From: CAXXOK01 sp963666755
Lineage (GTDB): Bacteria; Bacillota; Clostridia; Christensenellales; Aristaeellaceae
Direction: 5' to 3'
Assembly (NCBI GenBank): GCA_963666755.2
Contig: CAXXGW010000009.1
Span: 1,054,001-1,118,000, forward strand
DNA length: 64,000 nt
In this document: one piece after another, positions 17,642 to 26,053 of the stretch
Position numbering within the stretch: position 1 is the first letter of the stretch
Layout of the letters: each line of letters opens with the position of its first letter
The notes under the pieces: generated by a model
The model's database searches: none
Seen by the model: only the letters and a program-made list of their open reading frames with translations
What the model was told of the DNA's origin: nothing
Position numbers and translations under genes: made by a program

Positions 17642-18736
17642 TTAGTTCATGTACACGCTAACCTGCTCCTGCCACTGGGTGGGAAGTTCTTCCACGGTGG
17701 CTTTCCAGGCAGCCTGATCCTTGATCTTGTAGGTGTTGGCATACAGGGAGGCATCCAGAATGCGGGCCTTGGCTTCGTCGCTCAGCTTCGCATCGTCACG
17801 GATGGGGCGGGCATAGCCCAGCGCGAGGAACGTCTGGCCGGCATCGCTCAGCATGATCTCACGAGCGAGCATCGCGGCGTAGGGGTTCTTGGCATACTTG
17901 TTGATAACGCTGGCATAGCCGGAGGTCACGGCGCCGTCGGAGGGGATGGTCACGGCGAAGCGATCCTTCTCGATCTGATCGCGGTAGCCCATGGCGTTGA
18001 AGTCCCACACGATGGCGACTTCGATTTCGCCGTTCTCCAGGTTGGCCACGTAGGGGTTGGAGGTGTTCAGACGGCCGTCCTTAGCCAGCTTGGCAAACGC
18101 GTCCAGAGCGGGCTGCAGGTTGGTTTCGTCGCCGCCCAGCGCCAGCGCGCAGGACAGAACGCCGTTGTAAGCCTGAGAGGCTTTTTCCACATCGCCGATG
18201 CAGACTTTGTAGTTGCCTTCCAGCAGCTCTTTCCAGGAGGTGGGGGCCTGTTTTACGTTCTCAAGGTCGGTGATGAAGGCGGTGGTGCAGGTGTACGCCT
18301 CAACCCACAGACCGTCGGCCTGCTTGGCCCAGTCGGGGATGGAATCCCAGTAGGAGGTCTTGAAGGGCAGAACGAGATCCTGCTCCACAGCATAATCCGT
18401 CAGCGCAAGGCCGATATCACCGATGTCCGCGTCCGCCTTGTCCTGCAGGGCGAAACGGGCCAGCTCCTCAGCAGAGGACATATCGGTGTCGGTGGTCTTG
18501 ATGCCCAGCGTCTCAAGCTGCGCCCACAGGTCTTTCCAGTTGGCCCACTCGGGCGGCATACCGACGCTGAACACCTGGCCCTCTTCCTTCGCGGCAGCCA
18601 GCAGCTCATCATAGGTCATGGTAGCGGCTTTGGTGGCTTTCTCCACGTTGGCGCTTGCCAGGTCCTGAGCGGAAGCGACGACGGCGGTGGAGACCAGAAG
18701 GACGACGCACAGGATGGCACAGATCAGTTTCCTCAT
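17642..18736 (-). CDS. ABC transporter substrate-binding protein (iron/polyamine/phosphonate class)
   Basis: 364 residues from ATG 18736, chosen because TAAGGAGGAG lies upstream and a signal peptide starts there (MRKLICAILCVVLLVST, then AVVASA-Q); upstream in-frame codons have no SD. There is no lipobox. The mature protein is a family-1/8 periplasmic-binding fold: TYDELLAAAKEEGQVFSVG, then TSWKELLEGNYKVCIGD and a late AREIMLSDAGQTFLALGYA. Such proteins bind ferric iron, polyamines, 2-aminoethylphosphonate or sugars; the residues seen do not decide. Its divergence from eutA makes an amine or phospholipid head-group ligand attractive, but that is inference. Confidence 0.88.
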   Translation of the reverse strand: MRKLICAILCVVLLVSTAVVASAQDLASANVEKATKAATMTYDELLAAAKEEGQVFSVGMPPEWANWKDLWAQLETLGIKTTDTDMSSAEELARFALQDKADADIGDIGLALTDYAVEQDLVLPFKTSYWDSIPDWAKQADGLWVEAYTCTTAFITDLENVKQAPTSWKELLEGNYKVCIGDVEKASQAYNGVLSCALALGGDETNLQPALDAFAKLAKDGRLNTSNPYVANLENGEIEVAIVWDFNAMGYRDQIEKDRFAVTIPSDGAVTSGYASVINKYAKNPYAAMLAREIMLSDAGQTFLALGYARPIRDDAKLSDEAKARILDASLYANTYKIKDQAAWKATVEELPTQWQEQVSVYMN

Positions 18737-18936
18737 GGATAGACTCCTCCTTAGTAATGAGTTATAGGGATGGGATGGAAACGCTTCAGGATCGCCGGAA
18801 CCCGTGCACGCGCCAATGCGGAGAAACGCCCGCCCGATTTGCTGTAACCGGAAGGACGGAGATGCTCCTGCAGGATTCCATGGCATGTGCCCCATTGCAC
18901 GTGTTCACTTATGCGCCCTTGCATTGCTCTACGCGT

Positions 18937-18966
18937 ATTATGCCGCAGGTGTAGCACATGTGTCAA
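18937..18966 (-). promoter_or_regulatory. Predicted promoter of the minus-strand ABC operon
   Basis: On the minus strand, TTGACA (18966 down to 18961) and CATAAT (18942 down to 18937) are separated by 18 bases. Transcription would start near 18930 and leave a leader of about 195 bases before ATG 18736. Confidence 0.65.
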
Positions 18967-19104
18967 GGGGGTTAAAGGCCTTTCATGGGTAGAATACAGG
19001 AATATTGTTAAATTGTTGGCAGGATTATATAAGAATATGGCGAAAATTGTGCAGTGTGTTTTACAAAGTAAAAAAGGGTAAAATTCAGTAAAAATGCGGC
19101 ATTA

Positions 19105-19117
19105 CTTGAACTTCAAG
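19105..19117. promoter_or_regulatory. Candidate operator palindrome upstream of eutA
   Basis: CTTGAACTTCAAG is a perfect dyad about the central base, 46 bases upstream of the -35 element of eutA. The position suits an activator site. The binding protein is unknown, as no regulator gene lies in the eut locus. Confidence 0.35.
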
Positions 19118-19163
19118 CTACTCAGGGAGCACGGTTTCAGGGCACGCAGGGGAGCATGGGCGA

Positions 19164-19193
19164 TTGACAATCGAAAACAATCGGTTGTACAAT
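19164..19193 (+). promoter_or_regulatory. eutA promoter
   Basis: TTGACA (19164-19169), an 18-base spacer and TACAAT (19188-19193) give a start site near 19200. This rules out the upstream TTG 19164 as the eutA start, since that codon is the -35 box itself. Confidence 0.72.
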
Positions 19194-19223
19194 ACGCAAA
19201 ACAGAGAAAAGCGGTGGTTCAGC

Positions 19224-20624
19224 GTGGAGGAAGAACGGATCGTCAGCGTCGGGATCGACATTGGCACCTCCACGTTGCAATGCATTTTCAGCTCCATGGT
19301 GCTGCGTAACCTTTCACCGGCGTTCGCGGTACCCCGCATGGAATTGGCGGAGAAGCGCGTGCTCTACCGCGCGCCGAACCGACTGACCCCGCTGAAAACC
19401 CCGGATACGATCGACGGCGACGCCATTGCCGCGTTAATCCGCGAGGATTACCGGCGCGCAGGCATCGAACCCTCCCAGATTCGCTGCGGCGCGGTCATTA
19501 TTACCGGTGAAACCGCGCGTAAGCAGAATGCCCGCGAGGTGACGCAGTCGCTGGCCGGGCTTGCGGGGGACTTTGTTGTAGCCACCGCGGGGCCGGAGCT
19601 GGAAAGCGTGCTTGCCGGCAAGGGAGCAGGCGCTGCCGCTCTCTCGGTGGAGCGCGGCAAGACCGTGCTGAATCTGGATATCGGTGGCGGGACGACCAAC
19701 TGCTGCCTGTTTGACCGGGGTGAGCCTCTGCACACCGGCTGCCTGAACATCGGGGGTAGGCTGCTGCGTTTTACACCGAGCGGCGAGGTGCTTGCCTATA
19801 CGGATGCCATGCGCCTGATTGCGGAGGATGTGGGAGTAGCGCTCAGGATTGGCGAGCCGCTGCCCAAGGAAGCGGTGCTCCGCATTGCTAACCGGATGAC
19901 GGCTGTTTTGGAGGAAAACGCGAACCTGCGCCCGCGCACCGCCTTGCATGCGGCGCTTACGGTGGGAAGCGCGCTGCCCGATACGCTGCACGCCGATCTG
20001 TACACATTTTCCGGCGGCGTAGCCGATTGCGTGTACCAATCCGCTCGTGGCGAGCTGGATTTTGACGACATTGGCGAGACGCTGGGCCGAAGCATCGCAG
20101 CCTCCCGTTTTTTTACGGAAGGGCGCGTGCTGCACCCGGCGGAAACGCAGCATGCGACGGTCATCGGTGCTGGCGCATACAGTATGACGGTTTCCGGCAG
20201 CACCATTGCGCTGGAGAACGTGGCCTTTCCGCTCAAAGGGTTGGCGGTGGGCAAAGTAAGGCTGGCGGAAGCGGCGGATATTAGCGGGCTGGCCGCGCAA
20301 ATCCGCAAACAGTTTGACCTGTATGAGCCGCCTTTTGCCATTGGTTTTGAAGGGTTGCGCAGCCCGAGCTTCGCGCAGATTGAGCAGATTGCGGAGCAGA
20401 TTGTGCAAGGGTTGGGCACACAGAGTCCGCGCATCCTGATTATGGCGGAAGACATGGCAAAGGCGTTGGGGCAGGCGCTGCTCCGTCGCTGGGGGTTGGG
20501 GGCTGCGATGCTCTGTCTGGACGGCATCAGCCTGACCCATGGCGATACGGTGGATTTAGGAGCCCCGCTTTCGGGCGGGCGCGTGATCCCCGTGGTGGTC
20601 AAAACACTCGCATTCGGATACTGA
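19224..20624 (+). CDS. eutA: Ethanolamine ammonia-lyase reactivating factor EutA
   Basis: 466 residues from GTG 19224; the longer frame from TTG 19164 would begin inside the promoter. The family pattern begins with SVGIDIGTSTLQCIFS, an actin-like ATPase phosphate loop, and continues with GEVKTARKQ-type GETARKQNAREV, then LDIGGGTTNC and the late YTFSGGVADCVY. EutA removes damaged cobalamin from EutBC in an ATP-dependent way. Only a weak SD is visible and the leader is very short (~24 bases). It is the first gene of the eut operon and precedes eutB by 13 bases, the standard order. Confidence 0.93.
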   Translation: MEEERIVSVGIDIGTSTLQCIFSSMVLRNLSPAFAVPRMELAEKRVLYRAPNRLTPLKTPDTIDGDAIAALIREDYRRAGIEPSQIRCGAVIITGETARKQNAREVTQSLAGLAGDFVVATAGPELESVLAGKGAGAAALSVERGKTVLNLDIGGGTTNCCLFDRGEPLHTGCLNIGGRLLRFTPSGEVLAYTDAMRLIAEDVGVALRIGEPLPKEAVLRIANRMTAVLEENANLRPRTALHAALTVGSALPDTLHADLYTFSGGVADCVYQSARGELDFDDIGETLGRSIAASRFFTEGRVLHPAETQHATVIGAGAYSMTVSGSTIALENVAFPLKGLAVGKVRLAEAADISGLAAQIRKQFDLYEPPFAIGFEGLRSPSFAQIEQIAEQIVQGLGTQSPRILIMAEDMAKALGQALLRRWGLGAAMLCLDGISLTHGDTVDLGAPLSGGRVIPVVVKTLAFGY

Positions 20625-20637
20625 GGAGGGCTTCGGT

Positions 20638-21993
20638 TTGAGGCTTGCAACGCAGCTGTTCGGCAAGGGATACACCTTCGGCTCCATCCGCGAAGTGATG
20701 GGCAAGGCCAACGTTTCCAAGGCGGGCGATCGGCTGGCCGGCGTTGCCGCGTCTACACCGCAGGAGCGGGTTGCGGCCCGCGTCGTACTGGCGCAGCTGA
20801 CCGTCAAGGAGATTTGCGAGCATCCCGCCGTGCCCTATGAGGAGGACGAAGTTACCCGCATCATTCTGGACGACCTGAACAGGCCCATTTATGAAAGCTT
20901 GCAGAACCTGACGATCGGCGAGCTGCGCGAAAAGCTGCTTGCTGCCGACGGCGCGGAGCTCACGCGCATGGGGCGCGGCCTTTCCAGCGAGGTAATCGCT
21001 GCGGTTACCAAGCTGATGAGCAATCTGGACCTGATTTACGCCGCCTCGAAAATGCGCGTGGAGGCGACCTGCATTACCACCATCGGGCAGGCGGGCACGT
21101 TCAGCGCCAGATTGCAACCCAACCACCCGTCCGATCAGGTGGAAGGAATCACGGCTTCGGTGTTGGAAGGCCTGAGCTATGGATGCGGGGATGCGGTAAT
21201 TGGCCTGAACCCTGTGGATGCAAGCACGGAAAGCGTGTACGCCATCCTGAACCGGTTTGAGGAAATCAAGCAGAAGTATGCTATCCCCACGCAGATTTGT
21301 GTGCTGGCGCACGTAACCACTCAAATGGAGGCGATCCGTCGGGGTGCGCCGTGCGACCTGGTGTTTCAGAGTATCGCAGGCTCGGAAAAAGGGAACCGCG
21401 CCTTTGGCATCAGCGCCGATATGATTGCGGAAGCCAACCAGCTGGCGCATACGCGCGGAACCGCGCACGGGCCAAACGTACTGTACTTTGAAACCGGACA
21501 GGGCAGCGAGCTTTCCAGCGAGGCGCACTTCGGAAACGATCAGTTAGTGATGGAAGCGCGCTGCTACGGTTTTGCCCGGCATTATGCACCGTATTTGGTA
21601 AACACCGTGGTCGGCTTTATCGGCCCGGAATACCTGTACAACAATCAGGAGTTTATCCGCGCGGGGTTGGAGGATCACTTCATGGGCAAGCTGTCCGGCC
21701 TGCCGATGGGCTGCGACTGCTGCTATACCAACCACATGCAGGCGGATCAGAACGACAACGAAAATCTGGCCGTGCTCCTGTGCGCCGCCGGGTGCAATTA
21801 CATTATCGGCGTGCCGCATGGCGATGATGTGATGCTCAATTACCAATCCACCGGCTATCATGATGTAGCGGCGCTGCGGGAGGTGTTCCATCTTTCGCCC
21901 ATTCCGGCGTTTGCGCGCTGGATGGAACGCTGGGGCTTCTGGCAGGATGGCCGGCTAGGCCCGCGCGCGGGCGACGCCTCGGTATTTCTGTGA
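20638..21993 (+). CDS. eutB: Ethanolamine ammonia-lyase large subunit EutB
   Basis: 451 residues, the normal family length, from TTG 20638 with GAGGAGGG upstream. It is the catalytic TIM-barrel subunit that converts ethanolamine to acetaldehyde and ammonia using adenosylcobalamin. Family segments are intact: KANVSKAGDRLAGVAA, FSARLQPNHPSDQVEG, IGLNPVDASTESV, QSIAGSEKGNRAFGI, ETGQGSELSSEAHFG and GCDCCYTNHMQADQND. It is followed by eutC after 24 bases. No defect is seen. Confidence 0.97.
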   Translation: MRLATQLFGKGYTFGSIREVMGKANVSKAGDRLAGVAASTPQERVAARVVLAQLTVKEICEHPAVPYEEDEVTRIILDDLNRPIYESLQNLTIGELREKLLAADGAELTRMGRGLSSEVIAAVTKLMSNLDLIYAASKMRVEATCITTIGQAGTFSARLQPNHPSDQVEGITASVLEGLSYGCGDAVIGLNPVDASTESVYAILNRFEEIKQKYAIPTQICVLAHVTTQMEAIRRGAPCDLVFQSIAGSEKGNRAFGISADMIAEANQLAHTRGTAHGPNVLYFETGQGSELSSEAHFGNDQLVMEARCYGFARHYAPYLVNTVVGFIGPEYLYNNQEFIRAGLEDHFMGKLSGLPMGCDCCYTNHMQADQNDNENLAVLLCAAGCNYIIGVPHGDDVMLNYQSTGYHDVAALREVFHLSPIPAFARWMERWGFWQDGRLGPRAGDASVFL

Positions 21994-22017
21994 TTACGCA
22001 CCGGGAGGGCTTTGCAC

Positions 22018-22914
22018 ATGGATGAGCGGCAGATACAGCAAATTGTGACGGCCGTGCTGGAACGGCTGCGGTCGGATATGCCCGCGGCGGCGCAGCCTGC
22101 TCCGGCTGCCGCGCCACGGACGCCGGATGCCGCCCCGGGCGGCTCACGGGAGACGGAAATCCCAGATATTACGCGGTTGGACTTGCGCAAGCAGTATCTG
22201 GTGGAAGGGGCCAAGGATCGGGAGGCGTTTCTGGCGCTGAAGGAGCTGACCCCGGCACGCGTCGGCATCGGGCACGCCGGAGCACGGTACCGTACGCAGA
22301 GCATGCTCCGCTTTCAGGCCGACCATGCCGCCGCGCAGGATGCGGTTTTCAGCGATGTGCCGGATGCTTTTTTGGCGGAATTGGGGTTAAAACGGTATTG
22401 CACCGCCTGTGAAACGCGCGATGAGTTTCTGACCCGCCCGGATAAAGGCCGGATTTTTACCGACAAATCGCTGGCTGCCATCCGTGCGGACATCCCCGCC
22501 AACCTGCCGGTGCTCCTGTATATGGCGGACGGGCTTTCCTCCACGGCCGTCACCGCCAACGCACGGGATATCCTCCCCGTGATCCGCAGCGGGCTGGAAA
22601 GCTACGGCGTGCAGGTAAACCAGCCATTCTTTGTGCAGTATGGGCGCGTGGGCAGCATGGACTGCCTGAGCGACGCGCTCAAGCCGGATGTGGTGTGCGT
22701 GCTGCTGGGCGAACGCCCGGGCCTTGTCACGGCGGAAAGCATGAGCGCCTACATCGCCTATCGCCCGACCACGGGCATGCCGGAAAGTCGGCGTACGGTG
22801 GTGGCCAACATCCACCGCGGCGGCACGCCGCCCGTGGAAGCCGGTGCCTTTATTGTAGACTTGATCCGCATGATGCTGGAAAAGAAGGTCAGCGGTCTGG
22901 AACTGCCGATCTGA
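22018..22914 (+). CDS. eutC: Ethanolamine ammonia-lyase small subunit EutC, with encapsulation peptide
   Basis: 298 residues from ATG 22018 (SD GGAGGG eight bases upstream). Residues 1-20 form an amphipathic helix (IQQIVTAVLERLRSD), then an Ala/Pro-rich linker to about residue 43, then the EutC fold: DITRLDLRKQYLVEGAKDR, RVGIGHAGARYRTQSMLRFQ, ADGLSSTAVTANA and GERPGLVTAESMSAYIAY. EutC completes the cobalamin site with EutB. The N-terminal helix resembles the tails of EutE and PduL here and probably targets the lyase into the shell. Confidence 0.96.
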   Translation: MDERQIQQIVTAVLERLRSDMPAAAQPAPAAAPRTPDAAPGGSRETEIPDITRLDLRKQYLVEGAKDREAFLALKELTPARVGIGHAGARYRTQSMLRFQADHAAAQDAVFSDVPDAFLAELGLKRYCTACETRDEFLTRPDKGRIFTDKSLAAIRADIPANLPVLLYMADGLSSTAVTANARDILPVIRSGLESYGVQVNQPFFVQYGRVGSMDCLSDALKPDVVCVLLGERPGLVTAESMSAYIAYRPTTGMPESRRTVVANIHRGGTPPVEAGAFIVDLIRMMLEKKVSGLELPI

Positions 22915-22927
22915 CGGGAGGAAACCT

Positions 22928-23587
22928 ATGCGCGGCGATCGGATACCGGCCAGCGTGCTCGCGGTGCGGATCATCCCCCGGGTGGACGCGGGGCTGAAGG
23001 CAAAGCTCGACCTGCCTCCGGACGCCCAGTCCATCGGGCTGATTACCTGCGACAGCGACGACGTGGGCTACACCGCCATGGACGAGGCGACCAAGAAAGC
23101 CGATGTGCGCGTGGCTTACGCCCAATCCATGTACGCGGGCGCAGCGAACGCCAACACGGCGCTGGCAGGCGAGTTTCTGGGTATCCTCTCCGGGCCCAGC
23201 CCGGAGGAGGTACGCAGCGGACTGAATGCCGCGGCTGATTTCATTCGCAACAGAGCCAGCTTTGTAAGCGCCCGGGACGACGACTCGATCGTGTACTACG
23301 CGCACTGCATCTCCCGCACGGGCAGCTACCTGTCCGCCGCAAACGGCCTGCCGGAAGGCGTGCCGCTCGCCTACCTGATCGCGCCCCCGCTGGAGGCTAT
23401 CGCCGGGCTGGATGCGGCGCTCAAAGCCGCCAATGTGACGGTCGCCGCGTTTTATGGGCCTCCGTCCAACACCAACTTCGGCGGCGCGCTGCTCACGGGC
23501 ACGCAGTCGGATTGCATGGCCGCCTGTCAGGCTTTCGCCCGTACGGTGGAGTTCATTGCCGGACAACCGCTGGAATTTGAGGAGTGA
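22928..23587 (+). CDS. eutL: Microcompartment shell trimer EutL
   Basis: 219 residues from ATG 22928 (SD GGGAGG). It is a tandem circularly permuted BMC-domain protein forming pseudohexameric trimers with a gated pore. Family segments: SIGLITCDSDDVGYTAMDEATKKA, AQSMYAGAANANTALAGE, ILSGPSPEEVRSGL, IVYYAHCISRTGSYLS and AFYGPPSNTNFGGALL. It follows eutC by 13 bases, and its stop overlaps the SD/start region of the next shell gene. Confidence 0.96.
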   Translation: MRGDRIPASVLAVRIIPRVDAGLKAKLDLPPDAQSIGLITCDSDDVGYTAMDEATKKADVRVAYAQSMYAGAANANTALAGEFLGILSGPSPEEVRSGLNAAADFIRNRASFVSARDDDSIVYYAHCISRTGSYLSAANGLPEGVPLAYLIAPPLEAIAGLDAALKAANVTVAAFYGPPSNTNFGGALLTGTQSDCMAACQAFARTVEFIAGQPLEFEE

Positions 23588-23592
23588 GTGCT

Positions 23593-24204
23593 TTGGAAGT
23601 GACCGCTCTGGGCATGATTGAAACCGTGGGGCTGGTGTCCGCCATTGAAGCGGCGGACGCGGGGCTGAAGGCCGCGGATGTGCGTCTGCTGGGTACGGAT
23701 TACGTGCGCGGCGGGCTGGTCATGGTGCGCTTTGAAGGTGACGTGGCCGCCGTTCAGGCCGCGGTGGACGCGGGCACGCTGGCCGCGCAGCGCATCGGCA
23801 AGGTTTTTGCGGCGCACGTGATCCCGCGGGCGATGCCGGAAGTGTTCTGCATGCTTGCCTCGGACGTGGGGGAGGGCCCTTCCCGCCGCGCGCAGGACGG
23901 CTGCGCGCAATGCGGCGGTTGCGAGGGCGGCAGGCTGGCCTGCGCCATCAAGACCAAGCACGCGCAGACGGAAGCAAAGCCTGCCCGCAGCCGGAGCACC
24001 AGCCCCGTAAAACCCGATGCGGAACAGCCCGATGCCGGAACCGCACCGTTCACACCGCAGGAACTGTCCGGCTGGAAGGTTGTCCAGCTGCGCACCTATG
24101 TGCGCGGGCTGCCTGATTTTCCGCTGGCACCGAATGAGATTCGTTATGCGACCAAGCAGGCGTTGCTCGATGCGTTGGCCGCTTACAGGATAAAGGGGGA
24201 GTAA
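23593..24204 (+). CDS. BMC-domain shell protein with Cys cluster and SAP-like C-terminal domain
   Basis: 203 residues. TTG 23593 is preferred over GTG 23584 because GAGGAG (23579-23584) is then eight bases away, while it would overlap GTG 23584. Residues 1-88 are a hexamer-type BMC domain (LGMIETVGLVSAIEAADAGL, RVIPRA-like HVIPRAMPEV). Residues 104, 107, 110 and 117 are Cys (CAQCGGC...C), a spacing suited to an Fe-S cluster or zinc. A polar Pro/Ser/Lys linker (~120-152) leads to a 50-residue tail (LSGWKVVQLRTYV...YATKQALLDAL) with the helix-helix pattern of SAP nucleic-acid-binding motifs. PduK and EutK also carry C-terminal extensions, but the SAP-like match is my reading. The cluster may carry electrons across the shell with PduS. 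Confidence 0.85.
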   Translation: MEVTALGMIETVGLVSAIEAADAGLKAADVRLLGTDYVRGGLVMVRFEGDVAAVQAAVDAGTLAAQRIGKVFAAHVIPRAMPEVFCMLASDVGEGPSRRAQDGCAQCGGCEGGRLACAIKTKHAQTEAKPARSRSTSPVKPDAEQPDAGTAPFTPQELSGWKVVQLRTYVRGLPDFPLAPNEIRYATKQALLDALAAYRIKGE

Positions 24205-24207
24205 AGG

Positions 24208-25680
24208 TTGGAACTGGATCGTGACTTGGCGTCCATCCAGGAAGTTCGGGACCTGACTGCCACCGCGCGCAAAGCGCAGGCAACACTGGCGACGCTCAGC
24301 CAGCAGCAGATCGATACGATTGTGCTGCGCATGACGGAGGCCGCCGAAAAGAATGCCGAGGCGCTTGCGCACATGGCGGTGGAGGACACCGGCTTTGGCG
24401 TCTTGCAGGACAAGGTGGTTAAAAACCTGTTCGCCAGCCGCACGGTGTACGAATCCATCCGCGCCGTCAAGTCCATCGGCATTATCGGGGAAAATAAGGA
24501 AAAGCGGATGCTGGAAGCGGCGGTGCCCGTGGGGGTTGTGGCTGGCCTTGTGCCCAGCACCAACCCGACCTCGACCACCATCTTCAAGTCGCTGATCAGC
24601 GTCAAGGCAGGCAACGCGATCATTTTCTCCCCGCATCCGTCGGCGGTGCGCTGCATTACGGAAACGGTGCGCATCCTGACCGAAGCCGCCTGCGCGGCCG
24701 GTGCGCCGGAGGGAATTCTGGGCGTGATGTCGATGCCGACGCTGCAGGGCACGCAGGAACTGATGAAGCGCGTGAACCTGATTCTGGCGACCGGCGGTAC
24801 GGCGATGGTCAAGGCCGCCTACTCCTCCGGCACTCCGGCGCTGGGGGTAGGCCCTGGCAACGTGCCTGCCTACATCGAGCGTACGGCGGATATTCCCAAC
24901 GCAGTGCGGCGCATCATGGCCAGTAAGACGTTTGACAACGGCACCATCTGTGCCTCCGAGCAGTCGGTTGTGACCGAAGCCTGCATCCGCGACGAGGTGA
25001 TCGCGGCGTTCAAGGCGCGCGGCGGCGCTTTTGTAAGCGGGGAGGATGCGCAGAAGATTGCCTCGCTGATTCGCAGACCGGGCGCAGATACCGTCAACCC
25101 CCGCATCGTGGGGCAGAGCGCCCTGAAAATTGCGGAGATGGCCGGGGTGCGTGTGCCCGCTGACACAAGGGTGATCCTCTGCGAGCAGGATCGCGTGGGG
25201 CCGGACGCACCGTTCTCCATGGAAAAGCTCTCGCCGCTGCTGGCGTTTTATACCGAGCAGGATTGGCGCAGCGCCTGCGAACGCTGCCTGCAGCTGCTCC
25301 GTTTCGGCGGGTTGGGGCACAGCCTGTCCATCCACACGCAAAACGAGGAACTAGTGCGCACCTTCCTGACCCAGAAGCCGGTATCCCGCCTGTTGGTGAA
25401 CACCGGTTCCACCCAGGGCGGCATCGGCGCGACCACTGGCATCATGCCCTCGCTTACGCTGGGGTGCGGCGCGGTGGGCGGCTCGGCAACAAGCGACAAC
25501 GTAACGGTATACCACATGTTCCAAATCCGGCGTGCGGCCTGGGGCCTGGTGGAACCTGAAGCCATCGCGCCCACACCCGCTGCGTCGGCAGCTTCGCCCG
25601 CAGCCCCGTCGGCGGGCACATCCGGCGAGATCGACGCCATTGTAGAGGCCGTCCTGCGCCAGTTGCGCAACGTGCAATAG
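24208..25680 (+). CDS. eutE: CoA-acylating acetaldehyde dehydrogenase EutE
   Basis: 490 residues from TTG 24208 (SD GGGGAG). It oxidises acetaldehyde with CoA and NAD to acetyl-CoA inside the shell. The Rossmann/aldehyde-dehydrogenase pattern is intact: GVVAGLVPSTNPTSTTIFK, SGTPALGVGPGNVPAYIE, and the catalytic Cys248 in GTICASEQSVV. After residue ~445 an Ala/Pro/Ser linker leads to a terminal amphipathic helix (GEIDAIVEAVLRQLRNVQ), a C-terminal encapsulation peptide; enterobacterial EutE has no tail of this kind at that end. The gene lies four bases after the extended shell gene. Confidence 0.95.
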   Translation: MELDRDLASIQEVRDLTATARKAQATLATLSQQQIDTIVLRMTEAAEKNAEALAHMAVEDTGFGVLQDKVVKNLFASRTVYESIRAVKSIGIIGENKEKRMLEAAVPVGVVAGLVPSTNPTSTTIFKSLISVKAGNAIIFSPHPSAVRCITETVRILTEAACAAGAPEGILGVMSMPTLQGTQELMKRVNLILATGGTAMVKAAYSSGTPALGVGPGNVPAYIERTADIPNAVRRIMASKTFDNGTICASEQSVVTEACIRDEVIAAFKARGGAFVSGEDAQKIASLIRRPGADTVNPRIVGQSALKIAEMAGVRVPADTRVILCEQDRVGPDAPFSMEKLSPLLAFYTEQDWRSACERCLQLLRFGGLGHSLSIHTQNEELVRTFLTQKPVSRLLVNTGSTQGGIGATTGIMPSLTLGCGAVGGSATSDNVTVYHMFQIRRAAWGLVEPEAIAPTPAASAASPAAPSAGTSGEIDAIVEAVLRQLRNVQ

Positions 25681-25728
25681 AGGATACTCCGGGATTTCAA
25701 GCATGGATCGATATAAGGAGGAAGCAGT

Positions 25729-26028
25729 ATGAACCGGGAAAAAATCGCTTTGGGCATGGTGGAAACCAAGGGCCTTGTAGGTTCCATTGAAGCGGCGGAC
25801 GCGATGGTGAAGGCCGCAAACGTATCGCTGATCGGCAAAGTGCACGTCGGCGGCGGGCTGGTGACCGTGATGGTGCGCGGGGATGTGGGCGCTGTCAAGG
25901 CTGCGACCGATGCGGGCGCGGCAGCTGCGCAGCGCGTGGGCGAGCTGGTGTCCGTGCATGTAATCCCCCGCCCGCATGAAGAGCTGGAAGCCATCCTGCC
26001 CCATCTGGAAGGCGGAAACGACGAGTAA
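25729..26028 (+). CDS. eutM: BMC-H shell hexamer, EutM/PduA type (copy 1)
   Basis: 99 residues from ATG 25729 (SD AAGGAGG). It is a single BMC domain: ALGMVETKGLVGSIEAADAM, the pore loop HVGGGLVTVMVRGDVGAVKA and HVIPRPHEEL. It should form the main hexagonal tiles of the shell facets. It is about 80 percent identical by eye to the next gene, from which it differs mostly at its ends (extra PHLEGGNDE tail). Confidence 0.96.
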   Translation: MNREKIALGMVETKGLVGSIEAADAMVKAANVSLIGKVHVGGGLVTVMVRGDVGAVKAATDAGAAAAQRVGELVSVHVIPRPHEELEAILPHLEGGNDE

Positions 26029-26053
26029 ACGCATTGCGTGAGGAGGAACCCCC

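Larger units (their letters stand above)
18737..19223. promoter_or_regulatory. Divergent control region: ABC importer / eut locus
   Basis: 487 bases without a gene. It has the minus-strand promoter (18937-18966), an AT-rich stretch 18985-19100 with a second possible eut promoter (TTGTTA 19005-19010, 17 bases, TATAAG 19028-19033), a 13-bp perfect palindrome CTTGAACTTCAAG (19105-19117) and the near-consensus eutA promoter (19164-19193). The palindrome is a candidate operator. I saw no ANTAR-type twin hairpin of the EutV kind and no B12 riboswitch. Confidence 0.55.

Noticed and set aside
19164..19223. N-terminal extension of EutA starting at TTG 19164
   Set aside because: TTG 19164 is the first base triplet of a -35 box with a matching -10 at 19188; the family N terminus starts at residue ~2 from GTG 19224.
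18737..19223. B12 riboswitch or EutV-type twin hairpin before eutA
   Set aside because: No B12-box-like core or paired AGCA...TGCT hairpins seen; the leader after the mapped-by-eye promoter is too short.
23527..25341. Minus-strand frame of ~604 codons across the extended shell protein and eutE
   Set aside because: Shadow of strongly supported eut genes; no SD and no family motif.
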